From NCBI GenBank assembly GCA_001695595.3, contig MBPM02000003.1:310001-374000 (forward strand): a stretch of 64,000 nt of DNA, in the 5' to 3' direction. The notes beneath the pieces are model-generated. The model was given only the letters and a program-made list of their open reading frames with translations, ran no database searches and was not told the origin of the DNA. Below are positions 23,401 to 34,816 of the stretch, one piece after another; the first letter of the stretch is position 1, and each line of letters starts with the position of its first letter. The position numbers were made by a program, and so were the translations under genes. The stretch is from Plasmopara viticola. Lineage: Eukaryota > Oomycota > Peronosporomycetes > Peronosporales > Peronosporaceae.

Positions 23401-24560
23401 AGTACGACGGTTTTCTATTACTTGGACTTAAACACAACCGGGGCTTTTCCAATGTTGATCAGCACTCCTGAGACAGACCGTCTGTTATCAGTATTGCTAC
23501 CCCAGTCAGCATCCGAAAAAGCTTCAACAATCACCTCTCCAGTCCCTCTTTGGTAAACGATCCCATGATAATGTGTAGAATTTAAGTAGCGCAATACGGC
23601 GTTCCAATCTGGTAACCCCGGATCCTCGAGAAATCGAGACAGTTGTGTCACGATGTATGCGATGTCTGGCCGAGTGCAAGTTGTAACATATACCAGACAT
23701 CCAATTAGTGAGTGGTATGGTCTTGACCGCATCTCTGAATGCTCAGCTTCTGTACTTGGTGACTGTGATATTGACAGCTTGAGACCGGACGTACACGGAT
23801 TGTCGACGTTCTTGGCGTTTTTCTGTCCAAATCGCTCAACCACGTCGAAAATGGAGCGTGTTTGCTTGATCATTAGTGTGGAAGCTGTCATGTCGTAGTC
23901 GATCTCCATGCCCAAGATGAACTTCGCCATACCGAGATCCTTCATCTTAAAAACACCTTATAGCATCCCATTGACCTCTAGAATCTCGTCGCTCGTCTTG
24001 GATTTTATGCTCATATCATCGACATAGATACATATTAATTTAAAACCTTCTTTCACTTTCTTCACGTAGACGCATTGATCCGCTGTACAACTTTAAAAAT
24101 CGTTCATCTTGAAGACGTGGTCGACTGTCTTGTTCCAAGCACTCGCAGCTTGCTTGAGTCCATATATAGCTTTGTTCAGCTGACACGCTAATCCTTGAGC
24201 TCCCTTAACACCGATCAGATTTTCCATGTGAACACGATCCGACAGCACACTGTTGAGGAAGGCGGTGTCGACGTCCAGCTGCTCCTGTAGCCTAATACCG
24301 CACACACTGCGAGTAGAACTCAAATTGAGTTCATGTTGGCCACTGAAGAGTAAGTATCGAACAAATACACACCGTATTTCTGCTTAAACCTTTAGCCACC
24401 AATCGTGCTTTGCAGCGCATAATACATCCATTCTGGTCACGCTTCTTAGCAAAGACCCAGAGGCATCCAATCGTACGTCCAATTGATTCTCGTGAACGAG
24501 TGGCCATGTTTTGTTTCAGTGATGCGACTGTAATTCGGCGTCCATCTCTTGTCGCCACTG
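23401..24560 (-). pseudogene. Copia reverse transcriptase remnant
   Basis: Broken minus-strand frames. 24331-24558 gives the start of the RT domain. 24093-24323 has DVDTAFLNS and the KAIYGLKQA motif. Around 24000-24025 the catalytic YVDDM box is encoded. 23418-23945 has MKDLGMAKFILGMEI and the connection to RNase H (GCLVYVTTCTRPDIAY). Stops and frame changes separate all four pieces. Confidence 0.88.
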
Positions 24561-24573
24561 TTCTGCCTCGTCA

Positions 24574-25314
24574 CTAGACATTGCCTACGTAATGTTCTGA
24601 TTCTTCACCAACACTCACAGCGTAAGCGAGAATAGCTTCAGCTTCGAGGCCGTATTCATCAATTTTTGCACGCTTTGAAAATGGTGGTCCTTCGCTTCCT
24701 TCCAGACTTTCATCGGCATCTGATCCGTTCCCCAACAACAACATTGGTTTATGTGTACGCCTTGAACGTTCCACTAGCGGTCGAAATACCAATCGATCTT
24801 CCTGTGCATCCAGCGTGAGAATTCTGTACTCTGTCAGTTCAGGGTGTACTGAGGTCGGGAATCGAAGCATCTTGACCCTTGATTCATTTGTGCCGGACTC
24901 CTCCTCATTCATTGGAGCATCTGGAATTTCATCTTCTTCTTCACACTGCATAGGTTCATCTTGATCTGTTTGGTGCTCTGTCGGCCCGAACACTGCACTT
25001 TCATCGTTGTATTTGGTTACGTGTATCCCTTCTATTTGTTTGGGCGGGTGCGTCTTATAAATGCCGCCCACTTCACGCTCATCCAGCTTCACCGACCGTG
25101 ATACTGATATTTTGTCTTTCTTTGAATCGTAAACTCCGTATCCCTTGGTGTCTTCGGCATAACCGAGGAACAGGCATTTGAAGCTTTTGGCTTCAAGCTT
25201 CGCCCTCTTCACTTGATCAACGTGAGCATATCCATGAGACCCAAACACCCTAAGATGATCCATCCGAGGCTTCATCTTAACTCCCAGTTCATATGGGGTG
25301 TTGTTTGGGTGCAT
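24574..25314 (-). pseudogene. Copia integrase C-terminal/linker remnant
   Basis: A 246-codon minus-strand frame that begins with NTPYELGVKMKPRMDHLRVFG, the typical segment after the copia integrase core. It continues through the CLFLGYAEDTKGYGVYD region into an acidic linker before reverse transcriptase. It is separated from the integrase core by a stop near 25315. Confidence 0.88.
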
Positions 25315-25338
25315 TGTATTAAGAGAGAGGTTGATCAG

Positions 25339-26160
25339 TTACACCGCAGTATTTACTGCCTCTGCCCACCAACAAGTCGGAACACATTTGTAGTGTAGCA
25401 TGCTTTGTGCCTTTTCCATAACCGTGCGGTTCATTCGTTCTGCAATTCCGTTTTGTTGGGGACTGTATATTACTGTACGCTGATGTATGATGCCGTTCCA
25501 CTGACGTAAATTCGTAACTGTCTTGTTGACAAACTCCGTTCCGTTGTCCGAACGCACGCACTTGATACGGGTTCCCAATTGATTCTCATGCAGTGCTTTG
25601 AACATCTTGATCTTGTCGGCAACTTCACTCTTCTTTGCCAGAAAGTAAGCCACCACATTTTGTGAAGAATCATCCACAAGAGTCAAAATGTGTTTAGCAC
25701 CTCCTTTCGAAAATATCTCCATGGGTCCCATCACGTCTGTGAACTAATTGCAATAAACGTGATGTCTTTGTCATGGAGCGTCCTGGAAAGGCTTTGATCG
25801 TCTACTTGCCCTTCATGCATCCACCAACAGGGTCTTGACACCTTGTTTTAGCGCAGGAAAACCTTCTGTGGATCGCATAGTCTTCACCAAAGCGTTTTAT
25901 TTGAATATCCCATACGAGCGTGCCATAACTCCCACTGACAATCCGCTCCCGAGTATTGCACCGATCGTGCCCCCTCTTGCTGACAATCCATTGTTTAAGC
26001 TTTCCCATTTCTTGTCCCAATTGCCAAAGCTTCGTTTTTGCCAAAATGATGCACGAAGCACGCTAAACCCTCACACTTAGTCTACGTTCGGCAAGCTTTC
26101 CCACCGACAGTAAACGTCTGTCAAGTCCAGGAATAAGCAGCACTTCCTTCATCGATATGC
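25339..26160 (-). pseudogene. Copia integrase core remnant
   Basis: The frame at 25339-25734 carries the DD-E catalytic core: LTLVDDSS, VRSDNGTEF and SPQQNGIAERMNRT. The zinc-binding/GH-type N-terminal part lies upstream (about 25740-26160) in disrupted frames. Confidence 0.88.
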
Positions 26161-26184
26161 GTCTTCCATCTCAGCCGATAAGCT

Positions 26185-27060
26185 TCACCGTTCCAGCTCC
26201 TTTGACGCGTACACGTCTGCTTTATGTTGCTTGAAGTCGATCAAGTCACTTCGGTGACGGGTCATGTGTGACGTCGCTCCACTGTCGATCAGCCAGCTTA
26301 CTGATTGCTCATCCCCCACCGCAAACACTGCATCATTACCTCTAGAACGGTTTCTGGAAAGGTTCTCAGCAGCTGAGCAGTCCCGTTTCATATGACCAGT
26401 CTGATCCCGAAAACCGCCGCCCTTGGGTGGCGCGTAACTCTTGCGGCCACTTCCGCGTCTGTACTTGATCCGTGCATTATTGTCTGTGGCTCGAAACGCT
26501 TTCTCACTTGCTTCCTGCTCCTGTAGTCTGTCTGTCTCCTTCAACAGCTTCTCCTTGACGTCGATCAGAGTGATGCCCTTGGCGTTCTCCACGATAGAAG
26601 ATGCGATCTCATAATTCGCCGGCAAGCTGCTCAGAAGCACCACTAGCCGTCTTGATTCATCCACCGGCTCTCCTGCCGTCAGGAGTCCCACGACCAGCTC
26701 ATTGAACGCGTCCAGATGTTCCACCATGCGAGTGCCACTCTCCATCAATAACTCATTAAGGCGCCGTGTCATCGTGACACAGTTGTGTAGGGTGGAACGA
26801 TTGTAGATATCGCGAAGCGTTCCCCATGCCTCCAAGGCACGAGTAGCAGACCGAATCTTGGCCTGGTGTTGAATCTTGACGCCCTGGGCAGTTAAACCCA
26901 ATGCCTCGGCGTCATTTACGAGCCACATCTCCGTTATTTCGTTCTCGTTCTTCACGCCCATAATGTGCCCCAGAAGACCTTTTCTTGCGAGGGCCATCCT
27001 CATGTTGAGCTCCCAATGGTAGTACTTACCATCTCTAGGAGGAATTCGGTGCGCTTGGTA
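26185..27060 (-). pseudogene. Copia gag-protease remnant
   Basis: The frame opens upstream of its first ATG (GKYYHWELNMRMAL in the same frame), so gag reads from about 27060. It has the LVVLLSSLP-type gag core, then a nucleocapsid-type zinc knuckle of which only GHMKRDC is left (the first two cysteines are lost), then the aspartic protease active site WLIDSGATSHMT. A stop near 26185 separates it from integrase. Confidence 0.9.
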
Positions 27061-27113
27061 GTGATGGCGGTAAAGATGTGGTGAAGCGAGGCTGTTGTTT
27101 GCGGCTGTCAGCC

Positions 27114-27297
27114 TGTTGAGAAGATGGCAAAAACCGAAGTGAATACATTTAGGTCCTTCGTTCGCTATTCTGTGCTACCTCTAAGCCTGTCTTTGTAGAT
27201 CCTTTTAAAGGCCTTTTAATGTAATTTTTTTATCTAGACCAATGAACGACTTCCATTATATCCGTAATCAGCATCCGTAATCATCCACATGCATTCA
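27114..27297 (-). repeat. Copia 5' LTR
   Basis: Direct repeat partner of 22849-23033. On the plus strand it runs from TGTTGAGAAGATG to CACATGCATTCA. It is the 5' LTR with respect to the minus-strand element. Confidence 0.88.
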
Positions 27298-27994
27298 GCA
27301 GTTTAAACTTGACAAAAATGTAGCAACCTGTAGTCGGCAACAGAAAGAGGCTTTAAACACATCGTATTTGTAATATAATTGGCAGCAACTTTTCGTCATA
27401 ACGTATCCACGGACAATTTTTCGTGACTTTCGCTATCCTGCACTAACGGCTTTATACATAGGCGAAGAATGCTCAAACCCTGACGCATACTCATATAAGT
27501 CCTCAATTGATTGCACTTGAAGTCTTTTCTTAACTCTGTTGCTGAGGCAACACACAAAGGCGTACTTTACCACATATTCTTTTTATTTCTCTTTCCTTAT
27601 CCATATTTAGGTATATGTTTCCACACTTTCACGGCGTCGTAGACCTTCGCATACCAAGATTATACCTGAACATTAAGGAATCAAATGAGCAGCTGGATCG
27701 TGAGAATAATGAGGTTTGAGATCAGTATATCGACTCACGAGCATGTTGACGAATCAAATTTCTTAATTTTAGAATCAGGAGGCTTAAGAAAAATAAATTG
27801 AAATCCGACACTAGCGAGGCTACCGTGGTCTAGTATTCACATAGCGCCATTACTGTTGCGGTGATATCGATAAGCAGTACAATTAAATTACTTACTCTTT
27901 GATGTACAAATTACATTATTTGAATGTATTGAAGTGAATTATTTTAAATATTCGATACTTACGCTGCTATGAAAAGACAAATTTACAAAATAAT
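27298..27994. other. Intergenic spacer
   Basis: No gene seen. A segment near 27810 (TAGCGAGGCTACCGTGGTCT) resembles one near 6030, in the same orientation. The rest is AT-rich and unrecognised. Confidence 0.5.
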
Positions 27995-28390
27995 AAATAT
28001 GCTACTTGGCAAACATTAGACCGGAGATAGTGTCATCGGGGTCATATGTTGGGCGAGGTGGATAAGTCAAAAGTTAGACTGAGAGAATAAATCGCGTGGT
28101 CAAAGTTGAGTTGCGCAGTGGTATTTAAGCGTGGAGCAGCATACTTTCACTCATTAAGTTTTCATCAAGCAATACAATTCATGTCTCAACAGTCTACATG
28201 TTATTATAATGATGAGTTTGCCAATCCCAACCCTCAATTTTTTGGTATTGGAAAGATAGCGAAGAGGCTTGCTAATATTAGCCTCCCCCGCGCCCGCAAT
28301 TTGTGAGCAAGTCAAAATTCTGTGCCTAAAGACGTAGTACGTACGAGTCAAAATGGCTCAAAGCCAAGAAATTCAAAGAATTTTTCGGAC
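27995..28390 (-). repeat. Block R, copy 3 (inverted)
   Basis: The reverse complement matches 20040-20430 over the whole length, with long identical stretches. In this copy the block is directly next to the duplicated effector 3' flank, without the 5.2 kb units that separate the two at 9.66-20.01 kb. Confidence 0.85.
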
Positions 28391-28394
28391 TGAA

Positions 28395-29157
28395 AGACTA
28401 GTAGATGAGACAAGAGAGTCAAACATCATCACCGTCTAAAACGATCGGTGGTCTTAAGGACGTAGAAGCTAGAAGATTCGCTCGAAAGCTTATACTTCTT
28501 GGCAAACGATCAGTGATTCTTTGTTGTCTAGACTAAATCGGAATGACATGCCCATCACCGCTCTCATCGAGTCACAGTAGCGCGCAACTTGTGGCATAGC
28601 TTAAATGTTGTAAGCGACGTAAAACAGTTTTGTCTCGTACGACGAAGCCCAGACCAATGCCTGCTAAAGGTTTTCCTTGATGCTATCCAAGACGGTTTGG
28701 TGTCCTTTTGGCTTTCGCAGTAAAACGATGTACATATTTCCTTCAACGAGACAGCAGCCTTGCTAGCTACCTATGTACATGAAAAAAAGCTGCCAGGCCT
28801 GACCATCGCTCTAAAATTATGCCACAGGTCAAGCCAAAACGACTGAAATCCCTTGGGCCTACGCTGATTCCACGGGTACTTATTAGCAGCCGAGAATGTC
28901 GATCTTTCCCACTGCACAGACACATGTATCAATATTTGCGTAAACTTTATCGGTCCTAGTAAACCTGAAGCGTTGCTGATGTGACTTTGATGAGCTTTGA
29001 GAGCTGACTGAACAACCATAGACGAACATCCCGTTAGCGTGTGTTTGTGCACGGTAACTCATAATCTAGATAAGATTGTTAAATTCTCTTAGCTACTTAG
29101 CATTGTGACCGGCAACATGCATACGAGACGGTTCACCTCAATGATCCTAGTGTTAAG
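28395..29157 (-). repeat. Copy of effector 3' flank (inverted)
   Basis: Similar, in reverse complement, to 8912-9659 downstream of the intact effector. It joins the truncated effector copy 3 on its right. Open frames here (for example 28771-29052 minus) are shadows of this repeat. Confidence 0.78.
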
Positions 29158-29515
29158 TTGGATATATTCTTGCGCGGCCGGCTGTGTTTCAGCGATCCAA
29201 GTGTTGATTTAATACGGGCGTCTTCTCTCTACAATCGTCCCACTATAGTCAGCCACGAAACGTGCGATCCCCTTTGCGATTCTTTTTTAATCGGCATTTT
29301 TTTGCAACAAAACTATGACATTGATATTAACTTCTCCAATACTTTTTTTTCATACACACGCCGCTAGTACGCCACGAGCATTGTTAAAGAAAAGATTACT
29401 CAAAATCAATTCGGGATGCAAGTTCAGCTCTGGAAGTTTCAACATTTATGAGAAATCGGAAAGGTACTGCACTATACTATGTGCATATTTCCGAACACTG
29501 ATTTGTCGAAAACTG
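29158..29515 (-). pseudogene. 3' fragment of a third effector paralog
   Basis: On the minus strand this matches about the last 115 codons of the intact effector, with landmarks GAAGACGCCCGTATTAAATCA and TTGGAGAAG near 29330. It is broken by frameshifts and truncated at its 5' side near 29515, where similarity ends. It also matches the equivalent part of copy 2 (AAGATTACTCAAAAT near 29391 against 21211). Confidence 0.8.
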
Positions 29516-31396
29516 ATTTGTTGTCCATACATATTATACAAGCAATTTTATCATACATTAAAGATAATAGCGGAAGCAAAGTTTGGAGATGTAATATTTT
29601 AACAAAAGTAATTTCGAAAGGTTTAGGCTAACCTCAGTACGAAAACGCACACTTTGAGCCGTGCATTGTTTTTATGAGCATACTTGGAGAACGTATATAG
29701 ACGCTCATAAACCCGAACGTAGTCTCTTGGGTAGCCACAGCCGATTCGGCAGTAATTTACACATTAAGTGAGGCATTACTTACTTTATGACACATCGTCT
29801 TACTATACCTCACTAAGCCATCGGTGACGAGCATAGATTTGTCATGCTTTGGGCACATACTCAACAAGTGTGCGCCCGTCGCCCGCATGCACGAGAAGTG
29901 CGACCAAAGCGTTTACGAGCGCGTTGCTCAAGCAAGCATGTTGTGTGAAAGGTACTATATAGGTAAGAGCCGCTGTCTTACGAGTGTGGCTCGACATTAG
30001 TTGTGGAGAACGAGTTCTCTTAGTTAGAAAACTTCTGGTAGTATGAGATTTTACTACGGCAGGACTACCCCGACGTTTAAGATGCTTTTCGACATGGTGA
30101 TTAGTGTTTTCGGCCAGACTACGCATCCTAATGCTTGCTTGGGAGCGAGAGGGATCACGAGCATAATTCATCACCGGGATTGTAATGGCAGGTACTGGAA
30201 CAGCGCCCACGAAAGCATAGTGTTGCTGGGCATTAATGAAATATGGCATTTCTTTGCAATTAGCTCCAAATTTCAGCCGAGCAAACCCATATCTAATATA
30301 CCGTTCTTCGTGCGCATCGACTTCGCTAAAACTTCTGTGAGCTAAAAATGAATTGTGTGACTTCTTGTACTTTTGTACTCAAATGCCTAGAGTGTTTTGC
30401 TGCTCGCAAGCTTCAATACCACAATTACAATCCGTCTATCTGCCAATGCAGAGGCTCCACTCATTAAAGTTTTCATCATGCATGTGAATCCTCGTGCATA
30501 TCGTGTGGGAATGTGAAAATTGTGTCTTACGAGGCAAACCACACGGTCAAGTTGGTCAAACACTTAGAACCAAAAGTTGGGATCTTCGGACTTAGACGCG
30601 GTGCTGAAGTCGAAAAGTTTTATAATAGAGGCCGTCGCTCTGTTTTATCTGGTCAATTGCTCGTGCACATCTCTTTTGGGCTTAGCATGCTTGCACGTCA
30701 CTAATTGGTACTCACCGAAGAACTTTGGTGCGTCAATAACAAGATAAAAGATGTCTGTCTTACGTCTAAGACTACAGTTTGTTGCATTGCGTAGAATAAT
30801 TTGGTATTGATATACTAGCTATGCATAAGTGTTGACTTCTATTGCTTACGGATTTACTAATTTCTATATTAGCACCAAGCAATGCCACTCAGAATATTTG
30901 TCAAGTCTCCAACGACCACTATGTTATGACAATCAATGAAGCAAACTACAGCCGAAGCTTCAACAATATCATCTCGCTTAGCGATGCTTGCCATCAGTGC
31001 GTCTGGCGACGACGCTTCATTAATGTTATTCGCAAAGGACTTGGTGGACCTCTGATACTGTTGATGAAAATAATAGCGCAAGTATAGCGCAAGCACGTCA
31101 AGACCAACTGAACAGAATTATCGGTCGCAAATCCTTCATCGTTAACAGGCACACGAGTTGTAGGGCCATGTTTAAGGCATCATGATTTTAACACTTCCAG
31201 AATGCTAGCAAAATTCGGAGGGCTTTTCCGGCCTTCCTATGTACATTATCAATAAGCAAAGTGGGGTCGGGAATAAGTAAAACATATCTTATCCATAGAG
31301 ATAATAATACATGCCTACTGTATGTTACCGCTTTTACCGTAATACATAATATATAATTTGTATTAACCCACATATAGTATTAAGCCTTCATTGACC
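29516..31396. other. Gene-poor stretch
   Basis: No supported gene. The longest frames (29842-30249 minus and 30043-30345 plus) overlap each other, lack a signal peptide and match nothing I recognise. Confidence 0.5.
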
Positions 31397-31409
31397 AGCT
31401 CTTAAATGT

Positions 31410-31736
31410 ATTGTATTGTATTGTATTACGTTATCGCGTTGCCAAGTTATGCACGTGCTAGGCTCTATGGCTAGTCCACGGCATAGAGTGGTGTCCGCAT
31501 ACGTCGAGTCTCGTTCGGCGGGCAGTGCAGCCAGCACCGAGGCCGTGAGGGTCTTCCATTATTTTGTGTACTTCTGACTTGGTAAGTGCCCAGGTGGCGC
31601 CCTGGTGCTGGAGACCGTCGCGTCGAGGGTGAGACTCGTTAGAGACCTGCAGATGCCCGAGAGCACCTGCCCGAAGCGCGCGAGCATTTAGCCCCCGCGC
31701 TTGGAAGGAGGGCGTCACCCCAACCTTTTCCGAAAA
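31410..31736 (-). mobile_element. SINE-like retroposon, copy 2
   Basis: Reverse-complement copy of 2347-2672. By eye it has roughly 15-20 differences over about 310 aligned bases. Read on the minus strand it ends in a clean pentanucleotide tail (TACAA repeated about four times). It is flanked by a perfect 13-base target-site duplication AGCTCTTAAATGT at 31397-31409 and 31737-31749. The cleaner tail and longer duplication suggest it inserted more recently than copy 1. Confidence 0.88.
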
Positions 31737-31749
31737 AGCTCTTAAATGT

Positions 31750-33469
31750 GTGGCCAAAAAACACATGCATCTCCTCACTTTCAAACCCGAATTTCTTTAC
31801 GAATACGCAATCAGTATTTCGCCTTTTTCTACTCAAACAACCTTTGCAAGAGCAAAGTCATTGCTTGTAAAGGGATGTCGAATATCTTTTCCAGGAAAAA
31901 ACTTGTGTATAGAATTCTCATTTTCATTCTTTGCTCGAATCTAGAGCACTTCGTAGATTGCTATCTACCTTACTTATAGGTCTAGTCTAGTCAGAATCTT
32001 AAGCATAAAACTTAACGTGACTACAATATTAATCTTCTATGCTAAAATCTGGCTTTTTGCAAAAGTGGAGACATATAATAATGACCCCATCGATATTATG
32101 CAATGTGAGACATTTCGAAATGTTTTTTAATAGGTTTAAAGGCTCTACCTCAATTGCGATAGCAAACTTAGTTCTTTGAGAATATATTAGTAAATAAATA
32201 ACACGTCAGCACTTGAATAAAATTAGTCTTTGAACTGCATTTTGTTGCATCTTTCGATCCATTAATCTAAAATTTGCGAAAAGTCGTTCACCAGGAGATC
32301 ATACATTTGTAAATTATTGTGATTCGCTTCACCTGGTAGCTCTCTGTATTTAATTCTACACCTACACAGCTAATTTGCCTACCTTGCATCTGGTAAAGGC
32401 TCTGGACTGAATCGAACTACCTTCCCGCATGTGCCGAACGCGTCTCAAAAGCTTGCTGGCTTCTGTAGACCTTAAAAGTTGGTTGTATTCGCAGCTCTCT
32501 GTGCTTTAAAGCAGCGAAGACGCGTCACGACGCTCGAGGTCAATGAGCAGAGCATATGCTCAAGAGCTATGTACAAGCTCTAGTTTTCCTTGCAGAAGAG
32601 CCTATGATCATGGGCACTGAAGTTGCTACTTTATCCTATGATCATGGGCACTGAAGTTGCTACTTTGACATCTTTAGTCTAGAACACGGTAGACATATGT
32701 ATTGTAGTTTCAATCATTATGTTATTCCCTCATGCTTTTTGGCGGTTTGTTTCTCTTCCTTATTTTGTCCGAAAACCCTGCCCTGGTTATGGTGCACTTG
32801 TCCTTTCCTATCCGTATGTTTGTTGTGCAATCCATGCCTTGAAGACCTGAGGAGGTCAGTAAGGGTTAGCGTAGCTGCGGTATCTAGCAATCAACATAGG
32901 TTCCGTGCCTACTCATATTCGATACCAATTCCATGACAAACGGAGCCATGGTAACGTTCCTAATTTTTAGCAACAGATCGTGCGAATCGCCGTCGGCACC
33001 AACTGTGCTTGCGTTTCGGGTGCAAAAATGAAACCAATAGGTAAACTAGACATGCATCTGACCCCATTTACCTTTGCCGCCGCTCCGTCGTCATAATGAC
33101 GCACTTGTACACGTAGAAGCAAGCAAGAAACGCCACCAAAAAGCTGTAACGTCGTCATTGCATTATTTTCTCGTCTATCCAGTTCCTCTCTATAGAAATA
33201 CGCTCTCTAAAATTGCACTCGTACTGGGTGCTTAGTACCATGCGTAACAAGGCATATGATGCGCTGGCTTTTTTGCTGCAGCCACCTCATTCTTTAACTT
33301 GCACTACCACTTTGAAGCTTCGCCTTCGCCTCCGTCCTAAGCCCCTGCCACCCGGGAGAAACATTTCTTGTCTCCCTTGTGCTTCTCTCTCTGTCGTTCG
33401 TCTCTCCGCTCCACACTAAAGCCATAGCATCGGCTTTTTTTCCTAGAGACTCAAGCACAGAGAGAAAGC
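31750..33469. other. Intergenic region and promoter side of the PI4K-like gene
   Basis: No gene seen. It contains a 34-base tandem duplication (32601-32634 and 32635-32668). The last ~200 bases are pyrimidine-rich on the plus strand (CTCTCTCTGTCGTTCGTCTC near 33387), as often seen upstream of oomycete genes. Confidence 0.5.
32601..32668. repeat. 34-base tandem duplication
   Basis: Two adjacent units starting CCTATGATCATGGGCACTGA are identical apart from the last bases. Recent local duplication in non-coding DNA. Confidence 0.9.
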
Positions 33470-34816
33470 ATGGGCGCTGTTGACTGGTTTCGCGCGAGGA
33501 CTGAAAGTGGGCTGCAGGATAAGCAAACCACCACGATGGCGGTAAATTCTGTCACTTATGAGCGCAAGCGAAGCTTGATTCGTTTTGATCGTTTGCGGCT
33601 TCAAGAATCGGCCGTACTGAATGCCAAGGGCTTGTTGCAACAGACGCTGTACCCAATTGTGCACCTCTGTCTATCGCCGCTGCCTGCCAAGCATGTTAAC
33701 GACGTGAATCCGACTAGGAATTGCGCTGGATCGAAAATTGATTTCGCTAGTGGATTCGATGCGAAATGGCTCACCACGGAGGCATCTGAACGCTTTGCCG
33801 AGCAGGTCAAGTGCATGATCGCAGACACAAATACCACGTTTCAGATGACAAGTGAAGGGTGCGGCGGAGTTTACTTTTTGACAACAAAGTTAACCCATTC
33901 GACTTTGAGCAAATCAACGAACACTCTGGGAGTCTTTAAGCCGAGAGACGAGGAGTACATGGCTCCTAAGAATCCGCGAGGATACGTCAAGGAAAATGCA
34001 GTAGTAGGCGTGACGGAGCATCCGGTGAATAAAGGATTTCGAGTGGGCAATGGAGCTCTCCGTGAACGTGCCGCCTATCTGCTGGATAGCTTATATGGCA
34101 ACTTTAGTGGTGTACCCGAGACGACTTTAATGGTTTTGAATGTTCATGGGCAAGAAAAAGAAGGCTCGATGCAGCGTTTCGTGCCTTCCGAGTGCTCGGC
34201 GGAAGACATGGGGACGCTCAAATTCACGGCTCCCGAAGTACATAAGATTGGCATCCTAGACGTGCGTCTCTTTAATACAGACCGCCACGCTGGCAATATT
34301 TTGCTGAGAACACGATCGAATGACCAGACGTTTGCCATGACGCCCATCGACCACGGGTTTTGTCTCCCGTCCTACCAGCACTTGGACGGTGCGACGTTTG
34401 ACTGGCTGCAGTGGCCGCAATCTGAGTTTCCGTTCACGTGCAGTGAGCTCGACCACATCGCGTCACTGGACGAAGCGCGTGATGCGGCCATTTTGCGTGC
34501 TATTGGAATCGAGGAAGAGTGTGTGACGACAATGCGTGTGTGTACGGGGTTGCTGAAGCAAGGAGCAGAGGCTGGGTTTTCACTGTTTGAGATTGGTAGT
34601 CAGCTTCAGCGTGACGGTGACTTTACGTCTCCCTCACCGCTCGAGTTAATTGTGAAAAAGGCACAATCGGTCGTAGAAGAGGATATGGCCATGTCGAAGG
34701 AAAGTGATGGCGTTGCTTATTTTGATGCCATCGTTGCCGAGTGTTCTCGTCAGACAATTGATATGTTTGAGGGACTGATTAAGAAGAAAGTGCGAAGTAT
34801 CAGTTGTTTCAGTTGA
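33470..34816 (+). CDS. Phosphatidylinositol 3-/4-kinase family protein (type II PI4K-like)
   Basis: A single-exon frame of 448 residues with an ATG at 33470 after a pyrimidine-rich leader. The catalytic domain shows a glycine-containing loop GCGGVYFL (about 131), the ATP-binding lysine in GVFKPRDEE (about 153-161), RERAAYLLD (about 194), the catalytic loop FNTDRHAGNILL (about 266-277) and the metal-binding TPIDHGFCLP (about 290-299). This set fits the type II PI4K / plant PI4K-gamma branch, which makes PI4P on membranes. The plant-type N-terminal ubiquitin-like domains are absent. The N-terminal ~120 residues have no recognised domain. The C-terminal cysteines (SCFS) might be lipidated, which is speculation. 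Substrate specificity is not provable from sequence; some family members act as protein kinases. Confidence 0.82.
   Translation: MGAVDWFRARTESGLQDKQTTTMAVNSVTYERKRSLIRFDRLRLQESAVLNAKGLLQQTLYPIVHLCLSPLPAKHVNDVNPTRNCAGSKIDFASGFDAKWLTTEASERFAEQVKCMIADTNTTFQMTSEGCGGVYFLTTKLTHSTLSKSTNTLGVFKPRDEEYMAPKNPRGYVKENAVVGVTEHPVNKGFRVGNGALRERAAYLLDSLYGNFSGVPETTLMVLNVHGQEKEGSMQRFVPSECSAEDMGTLKFTAPEVHKIGILDVRLFNTDRHAGNILLRTRSNDQTFAMTPIDHGFCLPSYQHLDGATFDWLQWPQSEFPFTCSELDHIASLDEARDAAILRAIGIEEECVTTMRVCTGLLKQGAEAGFSLFEIGSQLQRDGDFTSPSPLELIVKKAQSVVEEDMAMSKESDGVAYFDAIVAECSRQTIDMFEGLIKKKVRSISCFS

Larger units (their letters stand above)
22849..27297 (-). mobile_element. Ty1/copia-type LTR retrotransposon, degenerate
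   Basis: A 4.4 kb element on the minus strand. It is bounded by direct LTRs of 184-185 bases (22849-23033 and 27114-27297) that begin TG and end CA. Internal order is gag, protease, integrase, reverse transcriptase, RNase H, which is the Ty1/copia order. The coding region is broken into several frames by stops and frameshifts, so it cannot be autonomous. The LTRs differ at roughly 20 positions, indicating an old insertion. I could not find a convincing target-site duplication or a tRNA-complementary primer site next to the 5' LTR. It lies between the upstream flank of effector copy 2 and the 27.3-28 kb spacer. Confidence 0.92.

Noticed and set aside
29842..30249. 135-codon minus-strand frame with an RMRSLAEN segment resembling an RXLR-type motif
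   Set aside because: No signal peptide at the start, the motif is not a true RXLR, and an overlapping plus-strand frame is equally long. Probably chance.
31458..31836. Open frames over the SINE-like element
   Set aside because: They exist in all phases because the element is GC-rich. The two copies do not share one intact frame.
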